Assembly: GCF_021532275.1 (NCBI RefSeq) | Contig: NZ_JACBOT010000009.1 | Coordinates: 124,001 to 188,000 of the forward strand | Reading direction: 5' to 3' | Source: Brevibacterium sp. UCMA 11754 | GTDB lineage: Bacteria; Actinomycetota; Actinomycetes; Actinomycetales; Brevibacteriaceae | Length of the DNA: 64,000 bases | Shown here: positions 51,825-60,072 of the stretch, piece after piece | How positions within the stretch are numbered: the first letter of the stretch is position 1 | Layout: the number at the start of each line of letters is the position of its first letter | The notes under the pieces: model-generated | What the model saw: the letters and a program-made list of their open reading frames with translations, nothing else | What the model was told of the DNA's origin: nothing | Database searches by the model: none | Made by a program: the position numbers and the translations under genes

Positions 51825-53195
51825 TCACGCGGCCTTGCTGAACTCGAAGTCCTTGCCCTTGCCCAGATCTTCGCTCATTGAGAGCTTCAGGTGGACCTTG
51901 TCGAGGTCAGCCGAGGGAACACCGTAGGCGAGCTGAACGGTCTTCTCGCCGCCTGCAGGAATCGTGGTGTCGAACACCAGGCTGGCTTTGTACTCATTGC
52001 CTTGGAAGACGTCGCTATATTCCTTGCCGGCACCATCGTTCGCAGACATCTGAGCGCTGCTCGTATCGATGTCCGAGCCCGAATTGTTCTTCAAGGTCAC
52101 TGTCACAACAGCGATCTGGCCGTTGGTGTCCTCCGCACCAGCAGCAGTGTCAGACGCAGTACCCGATTTTACGGCGACGGACGCGGTCAGATCAGTGCCG
52201 ATCTCAACCCCTCCTCCCTCGACAGGAGGCGGAGCGGCTTCTTCACTGCCGTCAGATGAGCCTGCACCCTGGCTGGGGTCCTGGGCAGGATCAGAGGGAT
52301 CCTGAACCGGCGCTGCGGACGAGGACTGCTCATCAGCGGCCTCGCCTACCGCAGTGATGAACATGCCGCCGAAGATCAAGGTGACGATGACCGAGATGAT
52401 CGAGAACAGGATGGCGATGAAGCTGAGGATCATGCCGGTGATGGTCATGCCCTTGTTGTTCGCCAACCCCTTCTTGATCGCGGAGAGACCGACGAAGGCG
52501 AAGATCACACCGGCAACGCCGAAGATGAATCCGATTCCGAAGAAGATGGACAGGACGATGCCGGCGATACCGCCGATCAACGCGAGGATTCCCCAGATGT
52601 TCTTCGATTTATTGCTGCCCGGACCGGCCGAATAGGATCCGTAGCTCGCATTGGGGTTGGCGGGAATGAACTGGTCCGACGAACCGTCAGCACCGGCATA
52701 GGCAGGCTGCTGGCCGTACTGGTTCGCGGCATAGCCCTGCGCGTTGGGGTCGTAGCCCTGACCATAGCCGCCCTGATTCTGGCCGTAGGGATCCTGGCTG
52801 TAGGGACCCTGGTTGTAGGGATCCTGGTTGTAGCCCTGCGCATTGGGGTCGTAGCCCTGACCATTGGGGTCGTAGCCGCCCTGGTTCTGATCGTAGCCTG
52901 GAGCACCTGTGTCGTTCGGCTGGCCGTACTGGGGCTGCGAGCCGTACTGGGGCTGCGAGCCGTACTGGGGCTGCTGATTCGGATCGTTCTGCGAGCCGTA
53001 TTGTGGTGCCTGCTGCCCGCTGTTCTGCGAGCCGTACTGTGGTGGCTGCGAGCCGTACTGCGGTGGCTGCTGGCCGTCGTTCTGATCACCCGAAAAACCA
53101 GGAGCGCTGGGCGGCTGGTTGTCGGGGCCCTGACCGTTGGGGTACTGATTTCCAGAACCGTTGTTCGGTTCGTACGGGTTCTGAGGAGTAGACAT
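51825..53195 (-). CDS. Membrane protein with Q/G/N/Y-rich N-terminus (DUF4190-like) and DUF4352-like domain
   Basis: 456 residues in three parts: a disordered N-terminus (1-190) made of PQYGSQ and GYDPNAQGY-type repeats; three to four membrane helices (about 200-282) with AIKKGLANNKGMTITGMILS between them, resembling DUF4190; and an outside domain (about 330-456) of beta-sandwich DUF4352 type (VTVTLKNNSGSDIDTSSAQM). Start ATG 53195 with GGAG six bases upstream. Function unknown. The repeats resemble cytoplasmic phase-separating or cell-wall-related tails seen in other actinobacterial membrane proteins; that is inference. Confidence 0.8.
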   Translation of the reverse strand: MSTPQNPYEPNNGSGNQYPNGQGPDNQPPSAPGFSGDQNDGQQPPQYGSQPPQYGSQNSGQQAPQYGSQNDPNQQPQYGSQPQYGSQPQYGQPNDTGAPGYDQNQGGYDPNGQGYDPNAQGYNQDPYNQGPYSQDPYGQNQGGYGQGYDPNAQGYAANQYGQQPAYAGADGSSDQFIPANPNASYGSYSAGPGSNKSKNIWGILALIGGIAGIVLSIFFGIGFIFGVAGVIFAFVGLSAIKKGLANNKGMTITGMILSFIAILFSIISVIVTLIFGGMFITAVGEAADEQSSSAAPVQDPSDPAQDPSQGAGSSDGSEEAAPPPVEGGGVEIGTDLTASVAVKSGTASDTAAGAEDTNGQIAVVTVTLKNNSGSDIDTSSAQMSANDGAGKEYSDVFQGNEYKASLVFDTTIPAGGEKTVQLAYGVPSADLDKVHLKLSMSEDLGKGKDFEFSKAA

Positions 53196-53344
53196 GAGTG
53201 CTCCGAAGTCTTCGTCGATGGTTACCGTCACTAGCGTACTAGTTAATGTTTCGCTTTCCCCATGGCATCCACGTGGCAGTCCTGACACACGCCCGACACA
53301 TCGGGGCCGAGCTCATCGCACTGAAGACGCGGAGATGAATGCAC

Positions 53345-53373
53345 GAAGCCCCGAGTGAGTCACTCGGGGCTTC
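53345..53373 (-). terminator. Terminator of the tRNA operon
   Basis: A perfect 13-bp stem (GAAGCCCCGAGTG and its complement) with a 3-base loop directly follows the last tRNA on the minus strand. Confidence 0.75.
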
Positions 53374-53378
53374 TTCTG

Positions 53379-53450
53379 TGCGCGATACTGGGATCGAACC
53401 AGTGACCTCTTCCGTGTCAGGGAAGCGCGCTACCGCTGCGCCAATCGCGC
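53379..53450 (-). tRNA. tRNA-Val (GAC)
   Basis: A 72-base cloverleaf with acceptor GCGCGAT/ATCGCGC and A73, D-loop AGCGGTA, anticodon loop CTGACAC (GAC) and T-loop GGTTCGATCCC. CCA is not encoded. Differs from the neighbouring tRNA-Val at two bases only. Confidence 0.95.
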
Positions 53451-53486
53451 CTTATTCATTTGTTGCACCGGGACACAAGGCCCCTG

Positions 53487-53558
53487 TGCGCGATACTGGG
53501 ATCGAACCAGTGACCTCTTCCGTGTGAAGGAAGCGCGCTACCGCTGCGCCAATCGCGC
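53487..53558 (-). tRNA. tRNA-Val (CAC)
   Basis: Same 72-base cloverleaf as its neighbour, with anticodon loop TTCACAC (CAC, reading GUG). The two genes are 36 bp apart and differ only at positions 32 and 34. CCA not encoded. Confidence 0.95.
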
Positions 53559-53592
53559 CGACTCACCAACAGCGAACCGTTGGACGAATCCG

Positions 53593-53663
53593 AGGTGGCG
53601 ACGGGATTCGAACCCGTGTATACGGCTTTGCAGGCCGCTGCCTCGCCTCTCGGCCACGCCACC
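53593..53663 (-). tRNA. tRNA-Cys (GCA)
   Basis: A 71-base cloverleaf with acceptor GGTGGCG/CGCCACC, discriminator U73 (the Cys identity base) and anticodon loop CTGCAAA (GCA). CCA not encoded. Confidence 0.95.
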
Positions 53664-53689
53664 ATCAAGGCAGTGCCATGACGCCTTCG

Positions 53690-53762
53690 AGCGGATGACG
53701 GGATTCGAACCCGCGACCCTCACCTTGGCAAGGTGATGCTCTACCAGCTGAGCCACATCCGC
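53690..53762 (-). tRNA. tRNA-Gly (GCC)
   Basis: A 73-base cloverleaf with acceptor GCGGATG/CATCCGC, U73 and anticodon loop TTGCCAA (GCC). First gene of the four-tRNA operon. CCA not encoded. Confidence 0.95.
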
Positions 53763-53801
53763 ATTTCTCGCTGCCCGGTTTCCCTGGCAACGAGATACAA
53801 C

Positions 53802-53829
53802 TCTATACGCAGGTGGCGGTCCATGCAAA
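53802..53829 (-). promoter_or_regulatory. Probable tRNA operon promoter
   Basis: TTTGCA (53824-53829) and TATAGA (53802-53807) are spaced by 16 bp, about 40 bp ahead of tRNA-Gly. Confidence 0.45.
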
Positions 53830-53898
53830 ATCAGATCCGAGTGATCGTGGTCACACACACAAATCGGGCTTTCAGACTCATCGACTTATATTGGAAGA

Positions 53899-54375
53899 GT
53901 GAACGACGATCCCCAGGACAAGCGGCCCACAGGGTGGCTGTCACGCCATCACAAGCAAGGCGTGCGCCCCTGGCGCAAAACGCGCCTGAGCTTCCTGCGC
54001 TGGCGCAGAACCGTCATGGCCAACCCGCACACGGCACGGCTCTATCGGACCATCGTCGGCGGAGTGGGCACGCTCATCGTGCTCATCGGCCTGGTGCTCG
54101 TGCCGTTTCCGGGCCCGGGGTGGCTCATCGTCATCATCGGACTGTTCGTCATCTCCAGCGAGTTCCGTTGGGCGCAGCGGATTCTGCGCTTCGTCCGCCT
54201 CAACGTGGAGAAATGGACGCACTGGGTCATGGCGCAGCCGGTCTGGGTGCGCTGGACGCTTGCTGCGGTCACAGCGGTATTCGTTGCCGTTATCGTCTGG
54301 GGCACATTCAGAATCATCGGACTCCCCGACTGGGTGCCTGAACTCGAGGTCCTCAAATACCTCGAGCTGCAGTAG
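53899..54375 (+). CDS. PGPGW-motif membrane protein (TIGR02611 family)
   Basis: A 158-residue protein with a basic N-terminus, a helix pair around VGTLIVLIGLVLVPFPGPGW and LIVIIGLFVIS, and a third hydrophobic stretch near VRWTLAAVTAVFVAVIVWGT. The PGPGW turn is the family hallmark in actinobacteria; function unknown. Start is a GTG at 53899; a TATATT hexamer ends six bases upstream, so the mRNA may be leaderless. It converges with zapE. Confidence 0.85.
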   Translation: MNDDPQDKRPTGWLSRHHKQGVRPWRKTRLSFLRWRRTVMANPHTARLYRTIVGGVGTLIVLIGLVLVPFPGPGWLIVIIGLFVISSEFRWAQRILRFVRLNVEKWTHWVMAQPVWVRWTLAAVTAVFVAVIVWGTFRIIGLPDWVPELEVLKYLELQ

Positions 54376-54421
54376 CGCTGACGCGCCTGCCCACAGGGCC
54401 TGATGCTGCCAGGAGAGCAGA

Positions 54422-55432
54422 TTATTGCGAGGAGAGCGCTGTCAGTCGCGAAAGGCACCGCATGTACTTCTTCCGGTACCCTCCGGCCAATGACTCTTCG
54501 GTGAAGACCTTGTTCAACGCCTGTCCCGAGTTGATGATCTTGACGTTGCGGTCATAGAGCCTGTCGACGAGGGCAACGAAGCGCAGCGCGACACCCTCGT
54601 TGTCGATCGTCGTCACGTCTTCCCACACGGCCGCGTCCAGCCCATCGACCATGCGACCGTACTTGGAAGGATGAACGGTGGAGAGATGGCGCAGAAGTGT
54701 CGGGAAGTCGTCGCGGGCGACTGTGCCGGTCAGTTCGGAGGTCGCGGCATCGATGTTCTCGGCAGGAACCGGTTCGGCCGGCTCGCTCAGCCCACGGTGA
54801 CGGTAGTCCTTGCCTTCGATGCGGTAGATGTCGAATTGGTCGGCCAGCGCCTGGATCTCGCGGATGAAGTCCTGTGCGGCGAAGCGGCCCTCCCCCAATG
54901 ATCCTGGAAGAGTGTTCGAGGTGGCGATGATCTTCACGCCGGCGTCAGTGAGCTCGCGCATGAGGCGTGACATGAGCACCGTGTCGCCGGGATCGTCGAG
55001 TTCGAACTCGTCGACGCAGACGAGCTTCATCTGTGAGAGATCGTCACGGGCACGGATGAATCCGAGCGCTCCGACGAGGTTCGTGTATTCGACGAAGGTG
55101 CCGAAGGTCGCAGGCTTCTCATTCGCATGCCAGGCAGAAGCCAACAGGTGTGTCTTGCCCACGCCGTAGCCGCCGTCGAGGTAGACGCCCTTTGGTCCGT
55201 CCTTGCCCTTCGAGAACAGCTTGCCCAGAAAGCCCTTGGACGTCGACGACGCCGCGAACTCCTCAAGTTTGTTGCGAGCCTGGGCCTGCGAGGGCTCCGA
55301 GTCATCGGTGCGGTAGCTGGCGAAGGACACGTCGTGGAACTGCGGCGGCGGGACGAGGCCCGCAATCAGTTCCTCGGGTGCAACGTGGGGGGAACGGTCG
55401 CTCAGTGCGACCAGAGTCTGCTCGGCATTCAC
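54422..55432 (-). CDS. zapE: Cell division protein ZapE / AFG1-like ATPase
   Basis: A 336-residue AFG1-family ATPase: Walker A GGYGVGKTHLL, Walker B LVCVDEFELDDPGD, sensor IIATSNTLPGSLGEGRF, and the C-terminal VALVDRLYDRNVKI. In E. coli ZapE associates with the division ring; the actinobacterial role is not established. The GTG at 55432 lacks a ribosome site, but TAGACT ends seven bases upstream, suggesting a leaderless mRNA. Confidence 0.87.
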   Translation of the reverse strand: MNAEQTLVALSDRSPHVAPEELIAGLVPPPQFHDVSFASYRTDDSEPSQAQARNKLEEFAASSTSKGFLGKLFSKGKDGPKGVYLDGGYGVGKTHLLASAWHANEKPATFGTFVEYTNLVGALGFIRARDDLSQMKLVCVDEFELDDPGDTVLMSRLMRELTDAGVKIIATSNTLPGSLGEGRFAAQDFIREIQALADQFDIYRIEGKDYRHRGLSEPAEPVPAENIDAATSELTGTVARDDFPTLLRHLSTVHPSKYGRMVDGLDAAVWEDVTTIDNEGVALRFVALVDRLYDRNVKIINSGQALNKVFTEESLAGGYRKKYMRCLSRLTALSSQ

Positions 55433-55485
55433 TCGGCCTAGTCTATTGCAGGCCACGCGTGGTCGATCAACTGCCTCCGACGTGA

Positions 55486-55514
55486 GAGTGCTCTCAGCCG
55501 GCGTGAGAGCACTC
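55486..55514 (-). terminator. Hairpin after era
   Basis: A perfect 11-bp stem (GAGTGCTCTCA and its complement) with a 7-base loop lies 16 bp after the era stop, ahead of the zapE promoter. Confidence 0.6.
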
Positions 55515-55529
55515 CCAGCTGAAGTCGTC

Positions 55530-56465
55530 TCAACTGAAGTCGAAGCCCAAGCGCCCCAGCTGCTTCGGGTCTCTCTGCCAGTCCTTGGCGATCTTCACAT
55601 GCAGGTCGAGGTACACCTTGGTCCCGAGCAGTGCTTCGATGCCGCGCCTCGATTCGCTTCCGATTGCTTTGAGTCGGCTGCCGCCCTTGCCGATGATGAT
55701 CGCCTTCTGGCTCGAGCGTTCGACGTAGAGGTTGACGTGGACGTTCCACAGCGGGTTGTCCTCGCTTCGCCCCTCGCGGGGGTACATCTCCTCGACTTGA
55801 GCGGCCAGAGAGTGCGGAAGCTCGTCGCGGACGCCTTCGAGCGCGGCCTCACGGACGAGCTCGGCGATCATCATCTCCTCCGGCTCATCCGTCAGCTCGC
55901 CCTCGGGGTAGAGCGGCGGTGAGACCGGCAGGTGACCGGTCAGAACGGAGTCCACCGTGTCGATCTGAAAACCGTCGACAGCCGAGACCGGAACCACGTC
56001 GGCGAAGTCGGCGAGAGCACCCACGGCCAGCAGAGCCTCGGCGACCTTCTCCTGGGGAACCTTGTCGGTCTTCGTTACCAGGGCCACGATCGGGGTGCGG
56101 CCGTCGAGGAGTTCGAGCTGGGACGCAATGTATTTGTCGCCGGGCCCGATGGGTTCATCAGCGGGCAGGCAGAAGCCGATGACGTCGACCTCGCTCAGCG
56201 TCGAGGCCACAAGATCGTTGAGGCGGCTGCCCAGCAGGGTCCGAGGCTTGTGGAGCCCCGGGGTGTCGACGAGGATCAGCTGGTGATCATCTTTGTGGAC
56301 GATGCCGCGGATCGTGTGCCGGGTGGTCTGGGGCTTCGCCGAGGTGATCGCCACCTTCTCCCCCACCAGCGCGTTCGTCAGCGTTGACTTACCGGTGTTC
56401 GGTCGCCCCACGAAGCAGGCGAAGCCGGCCCGGTAGTTCTCGGGGTAGTCCGTACGAAATTCCAT
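55530..56465 (-). CDS. era: GTPase Era
   Basis: Era is an essential GTPase that checks 16S rRNA 3'-end maturation. G1 is GRPNTGKS (20-27), G3 DTPG (67-70), G4 TKTD instead of the canonical NKxD (also seen in other actinobacterial Era), and the C-terminal KH domain has KAIIIGKGGSRLKAIG. 311 residues, ATG 56465, one base after the CNNM gene stop. Confidence 0.96.
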   Translation of the reverse strand: MEFRTDYPENYRAGFACFVGRPNTGKSTLTNALVGEKVAITSAKPQTTRHTIRGIVHKDDHQLILVDTPGLHKPRTLLGSRLNDLVASTLSEVDVIGFCLPADEPIGPGDKYIASQLELLDGRTPIVALVTKTDKVPQEKVAEALLAVGALADFADVVPVSAVDGFQIDTVDSVLTGHLPVSPPLYPEGELTDEPEEMMIAELVREAALEGVRDELPHSLAAQVEEMYPREGRSEDNPLWNVHVNLYVERSSQKAIIIGKGGSRLKAIGSESRRGIEALLGTKVYLDLHVKIAKDWQRDPKQLGRLGFDFS

Positions 56466-56466
56466 T

Positions 56467-57720
56467 TCAGTTCTCTTCCTTCGTGACCCTGACGTGGGTG
56501 ATGCGGTGGCGGCGGCCCTGACCCTCCATCGCTTCGATGTAAAGACCTTCGATCGCTGCGTTCGAGCCGTCGATGGGAACGCGGCCGATGAGCTTCGTGA
56601 GCAGACCGCCGACGCTGTTGACGTCGTCCTCGTCGATCTTCACATCGAAGTAGTCGGCGAAGTCGGAGATCGACATGCGGGTGCTGATGACGAATGATCC
56701 GTCGTCGACCTCGACGAGTTCATCATCACTGGTGTCGTATTCATCTTCGATCTCGCCGACGATCTCCTCCACGATGTCCTCGATGGTGACGAGTCCGGCG
56801 GTGCCGCCGTATTCATCCACGAGGATCGCCAGATGTGTCGAATCGAGCTGCATCTGCTCCAGCAGGTCATCGGCAGGTTTGGTCTCGGGGACGAACAGAA
56901 CTCCCCGTGCCAGGATGTCGACCGATCGTTCTGCGTCCTCCGGATGGAGATGGAGCCGTCTGGCGACGTCCTTGAGGTAGGCAACACCGCGAATGTCGTC
57001 GAGATCCTCTCCGCTGACGGGGATCCGTGAGAATCCCGAGCGGAGGAAGAGGTTCATGACCTTGGACAGCGGTGTGCCGGAGTTGACCGTCACGAGGTCG
57101 GTGCGCGGGACCATGACCTCATTCGCCGAGGTGTCCGAGAGGTTGAAGACGGATTGGATCATCTCCCGTTCGCCGTCTTCGATGATGTCGGACTCGCTGG
57201 CTCGCTCCACGAGGTCGCGCAGCTGGTCGGAGGTGACGAAGGGTCCGTCCTTGTACACGCGGTCCGGCGTCAGCAGGTTGCCGAGGAGGACGAGGATCTT
57301 CGTCAGCGGTTTGAGCACGACCAGCGCTGCGCCCACGACCCAGCTGAGGTTGAGGCACACGGCCAGAGAACGGCGTCGACCGATTGTCCGTGGGGACACG
57401 CCGGCGACGACGAAGACAGCGATCGAGGCGGTGAGCACTGTGAGCACGACCATGAGCGGTCCCACGGAGTAGATCGAGTTATAAGCCAGAGCGATGAAGA
57501 CGGTGGCCAGTGCCTCCATGAAGTTCCGGACGAAGATGATGACGTTGATGTTGGTGGGCAGATCGATGAGGATCTTCTCTGCCCGAAACGCAGACTTCTT
57601 GCCTTCGTCCTTCGCATCCTGGATCGCCTGATGGGACACACTGAGCAGAGCGGCATCGACAGCAGACAGAGTCGCCGAAACGACGAGACACAGTGCGGCA
57701 CCGAGGAACAGCCAGAGCAC
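56467..57720 (-). CDS. CNNM/CorC-type transporter with CBS pair (hemolysin family)
   Basis: 417 residues: a DUF21/CNNM membrane domain (about 1-180, four hydrophobic segments), a CBS pair (about 200-325, VMVPRTDLVTVNSGTPLSKV and ILVDEYGGTAGLVTIEDIVE), and a C-terminal CorC/HlyC domain (VGGLLTKLIGRVPIDG). Members are linked to Mg2+ (or Co2+) efflux; the old hemolysin label is not supported. GTG at 57720 with GAGG upstream. The ybeY-CNNM-era order is conserved in actinobacteria. Confidence 0.93.
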   Translation of the reverse strand: MLWLFLGAALCLVVSATLSAVDAALLSVSHQAIQDAKDEGKKSAFRAEKILIDLPTNINVIIFVRNFMEALATVFIALAYNSIYSVGPLMVVLTVLTASIAVFVVAGVSPRTIGRRRSLAVCLNLSWVVGAALVVLKPLTKILVLLGNLLTPDRVYKDGPFVTSDQLRDLVERASESDIIEDGEREMIQSVFNLSDTSANEVMVPRTDLVTVNSGTPLSKVMNLFLRSGFSRIPVSGEDLDDIRGVAYLKDVARRLHLHPEDAERSVDILARGVLFVPETKPADDLLEQMQLDSTHLAILVDEYGGTAGLVTIEDIVEEIVGEIEDEYDTSDDELVEVDDGSFVISTRMSISDFADYFDVKIDEDDVNSVGGLLTKLIGRVPIDGSNAAIEGLYIEAMEGQGRRHRITHVRVTKEEN

Positions 57721-57723
57721 GGC

Positions 57724-58212
57724 TCAGACCTCGGTGGGGGAAGGGATGTCGGTGCGACCGTCGTAGCGGGCAGCGAAGAAGGTCAGCAGCAGATGCCGCT
57801 GCAGGGCGAACATCTCTTCCTTCTCCTCAGGCTCGCCGTGGTCGTATCCGAGCAGGTGCAGGAACCCGTGGACGGTCAGCAGGAGCACCTCGTCCATGGT
57901 CGAATGTCCCGAGGACGAGGCCTGGGCGGCGGCCACCTCGGGGCAGATGATGATGTCGCCCATCTGGCCCTCGGTGGGAGCCCCGGTCTGTCCCTGTGTG
58001 AGCTGATCCATCGGGAACGACATCACATCGGTGGGGCCGTCGAGGTCCATCCAGGTGATGTGGAGTTCCTCCATCGCCTTCGCATCGACCATCGTGACTG
58101 CGAGCTCCGCGCCGGCGTGCATGTGGAGAGCCTGGCCCAGGTATTCCGTCAGAGCCACGACCTCGTCGAGGTCGATTGCTTCATCCGTCTCGTTTGAGAT
58201 CTCGGTATTCAC
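57724..58212 (-). CDS. ybeY: Endoribonuclease YbeY
   Basis: YbeY is a zinc RNase involved in 16S rRNA 3' maturation and ribosome quality control. The zinc motif is HGFLHLLGYDHG, and PTDVMSFPMD is the family's substrate-loop segment. The GTG at 58212 overlaps the phoH stop (GTGA); 162 residues. Confidence 0.95.
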   Translation of the reverse strand: MNTEISNETDEAIDLDEVVALTEYLGQALHMHAGAELAVTMVDAKAMEELHITWMDLDGPTDVMSFPMDQLTQGQTGAPTEGQMGDIIICPEVAAAQASSSGHSTMDEVLLLTVHGFLHLLGYDHGEPEEKEEMFALQRHLLLTFFAARYDGRTDIPSPTEV

Positions 58213-59261
58213 TCGGTGCTTCCCCACAGGTCATAGGCGTCGACGATCTTCGTCACCAGCTGATGGCGGACGACATCCTTGCTGCCGAGGTGGCAGAATT
58301 CCATGTCGTCGATTCCGGTCAGAATGTCCTGGACAAGGTTGAGACCGCTGCGAGTCTTGCCCGGCAAGTCGATCTGGGAGACGTCACCGGTGACGACCAT
58401 CCGCGCGCCGAAGCCCAGCCGGGTGAGGAACATCTTCATCTGCTCACCGGTCGTGTTCTGCGCTTCATCGAGGATGATGAACGCATCGTTGAGGGTGCGG
58501 CCGCGCATGTATGCCAACGGTGCGACCTCGATGGTCCCCGTTTCGATGAGCAGCGGAATCGACTCGGGATCAACCATGTCGTGCAGGGCATCGTAGAGGG
58601 GCCGCACGTAGGGGTCGATCTTCTCGTTCAGCGTTCCCGGCAGGTAGCCCAGGCTCTCCCCCGCCTCAACCGCTGGGCGGGTGAGGATGATGCGTGAGAC
58701 TTCTTTGTGCTGCAGGGCGTTGATGGCCATGGCCATCGCCAGGTACGTCTTGCCCGTACCTGCTGGTCCGATGCCGAAGGTGATCGTGTGGTTGCGGATC
58801 GCCTTGACGTAGTCGTGCTGGCCCATCGTCTTGGGACGGATGGACTTTCCGCGGGTGGACAGGATGTTCGTTCCCATCACCGCCGAGGCGGCTTTGCCCT
58901 CCGAGGAGAACGACGCCACCCGGTCGATCGTCTCCTCGTTGATGCGGTGGCCGGAGCCGTGCAGCTTCTTGAGCTCCCCGATCACGGAGACGAAGGCTGC
59001 CACCCGCGTCGGCTCGCCGCTGGCTTGGACCTGGTTGGCGCGCACGTGCACGTCAAGGTCGGGGAATACTCGCTCGAGCTTCCGCAGGTTCGACTCCCCC
59101 GGCCCGAAGAACTCGACCAGATCGATGGAGTCGGGAATCACGAGACGCACTGTGTCCGATGCAGCTTCGTCGGCAGGTGTGTTGTTCACAGAGTTCGTGG
59201 GCTGAGTGGAGGTGTCCAGAATGATCCTTAGTGACTGTTCGTACTCGTGGGAGTACTGCAA
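58209..59261 (-). CDS. phoH: PhoH-like ATPase
   Basis: A PhoH/SF1-helicase-like ATPase that accompanies YbeY in most bacteria and probably helps RNA processing. It has an N-terminal KH-like region (RLVIPDSIDLVEFFGPGESN), Walker A GPAGTGKTYLA, Walker B NDAFIILDEAQNTT and the motif VVTGDVSQIDLP. Start uncertain: a TTG at 59261 has GGAAG seven bases upstream (350 residues), while a GTG at 59189 has no ribosome site; both precede the conserved region. Confidence 0.92.
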   Translation of the reverse strand: MQYSHEYEQSLRIILDTSTQPTNSVNNTPADEAASDTVRLVIPDSIDLVEFFGPGESNLRKLERVFPDLDVHVRANQVQASGEPTRVAAFVSVIGELKKLHGSGHRINEETIDRVASFSSEGKAASAVMGTNILSTRGKSIRPKTMGQHDYVKAIRNHTITFGIGPAGTGKTYLAMAMAINALQHKEVSRIILTRPAVEAGESLGYLPGTLNEKIDPYVRPLYDALHDMVDPESIPLLIETGTIEVAPLAYMRGRTLNDAFIILDEAQNTTGEQMKMFLTRLGFGARMVVTGDVSQIDLPGKTRSGLNLVQDILTGIDDMEFCHLGSKDVVRHQLVTKIVDAYDLWGSTE

Positions 59262-59289
59262 TTGTGTGCTTCCATCGTAGTCGCCTTCG

Positions 59290-60072
59290 TCACCAACGGC
59301 CCAATGAATTCTGAGCCATGACGAGTCCGGCCGCTCCGGCCGACGACGACCGCAGGACGGTGGGTCCCAGGAGCACGGCTTTCGCACCGATGGCTGCGAG
59401 TGCATCGAGCTCAGCGTCGCTGATCCCGCCTTCGGGGCCGACGACGAGGACGATGCGTCCAGAGTCTGCGGCCGAGGAGTCTTCGACGGTCGACGTATTC
59501 GCTGGTCCAGAGTCTCTCAGAGCCTGCGACAGTTTCTGCTCGGCGGCTTCATGGAGGACGTAGACGTTGTCGGTCTCGGTCAGAATCGATGCCAGGCCGG
59601 TGCCGCGGACCAGGTCGTGGCGCAGAGGGAAGCGGGAGCGTCTGGCCTGCAGGGATGCCGCCCGCAGAACGTTGTCCCACTTGGCTGCGAGCTTGTCGCG
59701 CTTCTTCGCGGGCCAATCGGCGATCGAGCGCTCGGCGGCCCAGGGGACCACCTCGTCGACTCCGATCTCTGTGGCGGCTTCGATCGCCTGCAGATCGCGG
59801 TCGCCCTTGGCCAGAGCCTGCACGAGGACCAACCGTGGCTGGTCCTCGTCGGTGTGAGTCACCGAGGCGACGTGCAGTCCGAGTTCGTTCGCCGAGGCGG
59901 CCGACACCGTTCCGCGTACGCGGGTGCCGGATCCGTCGACAACTTCGAGCTCGTCCCCGGGTCCGAGTCTGCGGACTCGGATCGCGTGCCCGGCCACATC
60001 CTCACCGAAGGTGAGCACCTGCCCGGCGGCCGCCTCGGCGACCTGGGTCGAGAAGAAGACGGGAAGACTCAC
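59290..60072 (-). CDS. rsmE: 16S rRNA (uracil-1498-N3)-methyltransferase RsmE
   Basis: RsmE methylates U1498 of 16S rRNA. The SPOUT-fold knot is recognisable in IVLVVGPEGGISDAELDALA and VLLGPTVLRSSSAGAAGLV; the N-terminal PUA-like part starts LPVFFSTQVAEAAAGQVL. 260 residues. The GTG at 60072 overlaps the dnaJ stop (GTGA). Confidence 0.94.
   Translation of the reverse strand: MSLPVFFSTQVAEAAAGQVLTFGEDVAGHAIRVRRLGPGDELEVVDGSGTRVRGTVSAASANELGLHVASVTHTDEDQPRLVLVQALAKGDRDLQAIEAATEIGVDEVVPWAAERSIADWPAKKRDKLAAKWDNVLRAASLQARRSRFPLRHDLVRGTGLASILTETDNVYVLHEAAEQKLSQALRDSGPANTSTVEDSSAADSGRIVLVVGPEGGISDAELDALAAIGAKAVLLGPTVLRSSSAGAAGLVMAQNSLGRW

Noticed and set aside
52700-53080. Direct repeats that could suggest a CRISPR array or minisatellite
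   Set aside because: The repeats are in frame and encode PQYGSQ/GYDPNAQ units; spacers are neither unique nor regular.
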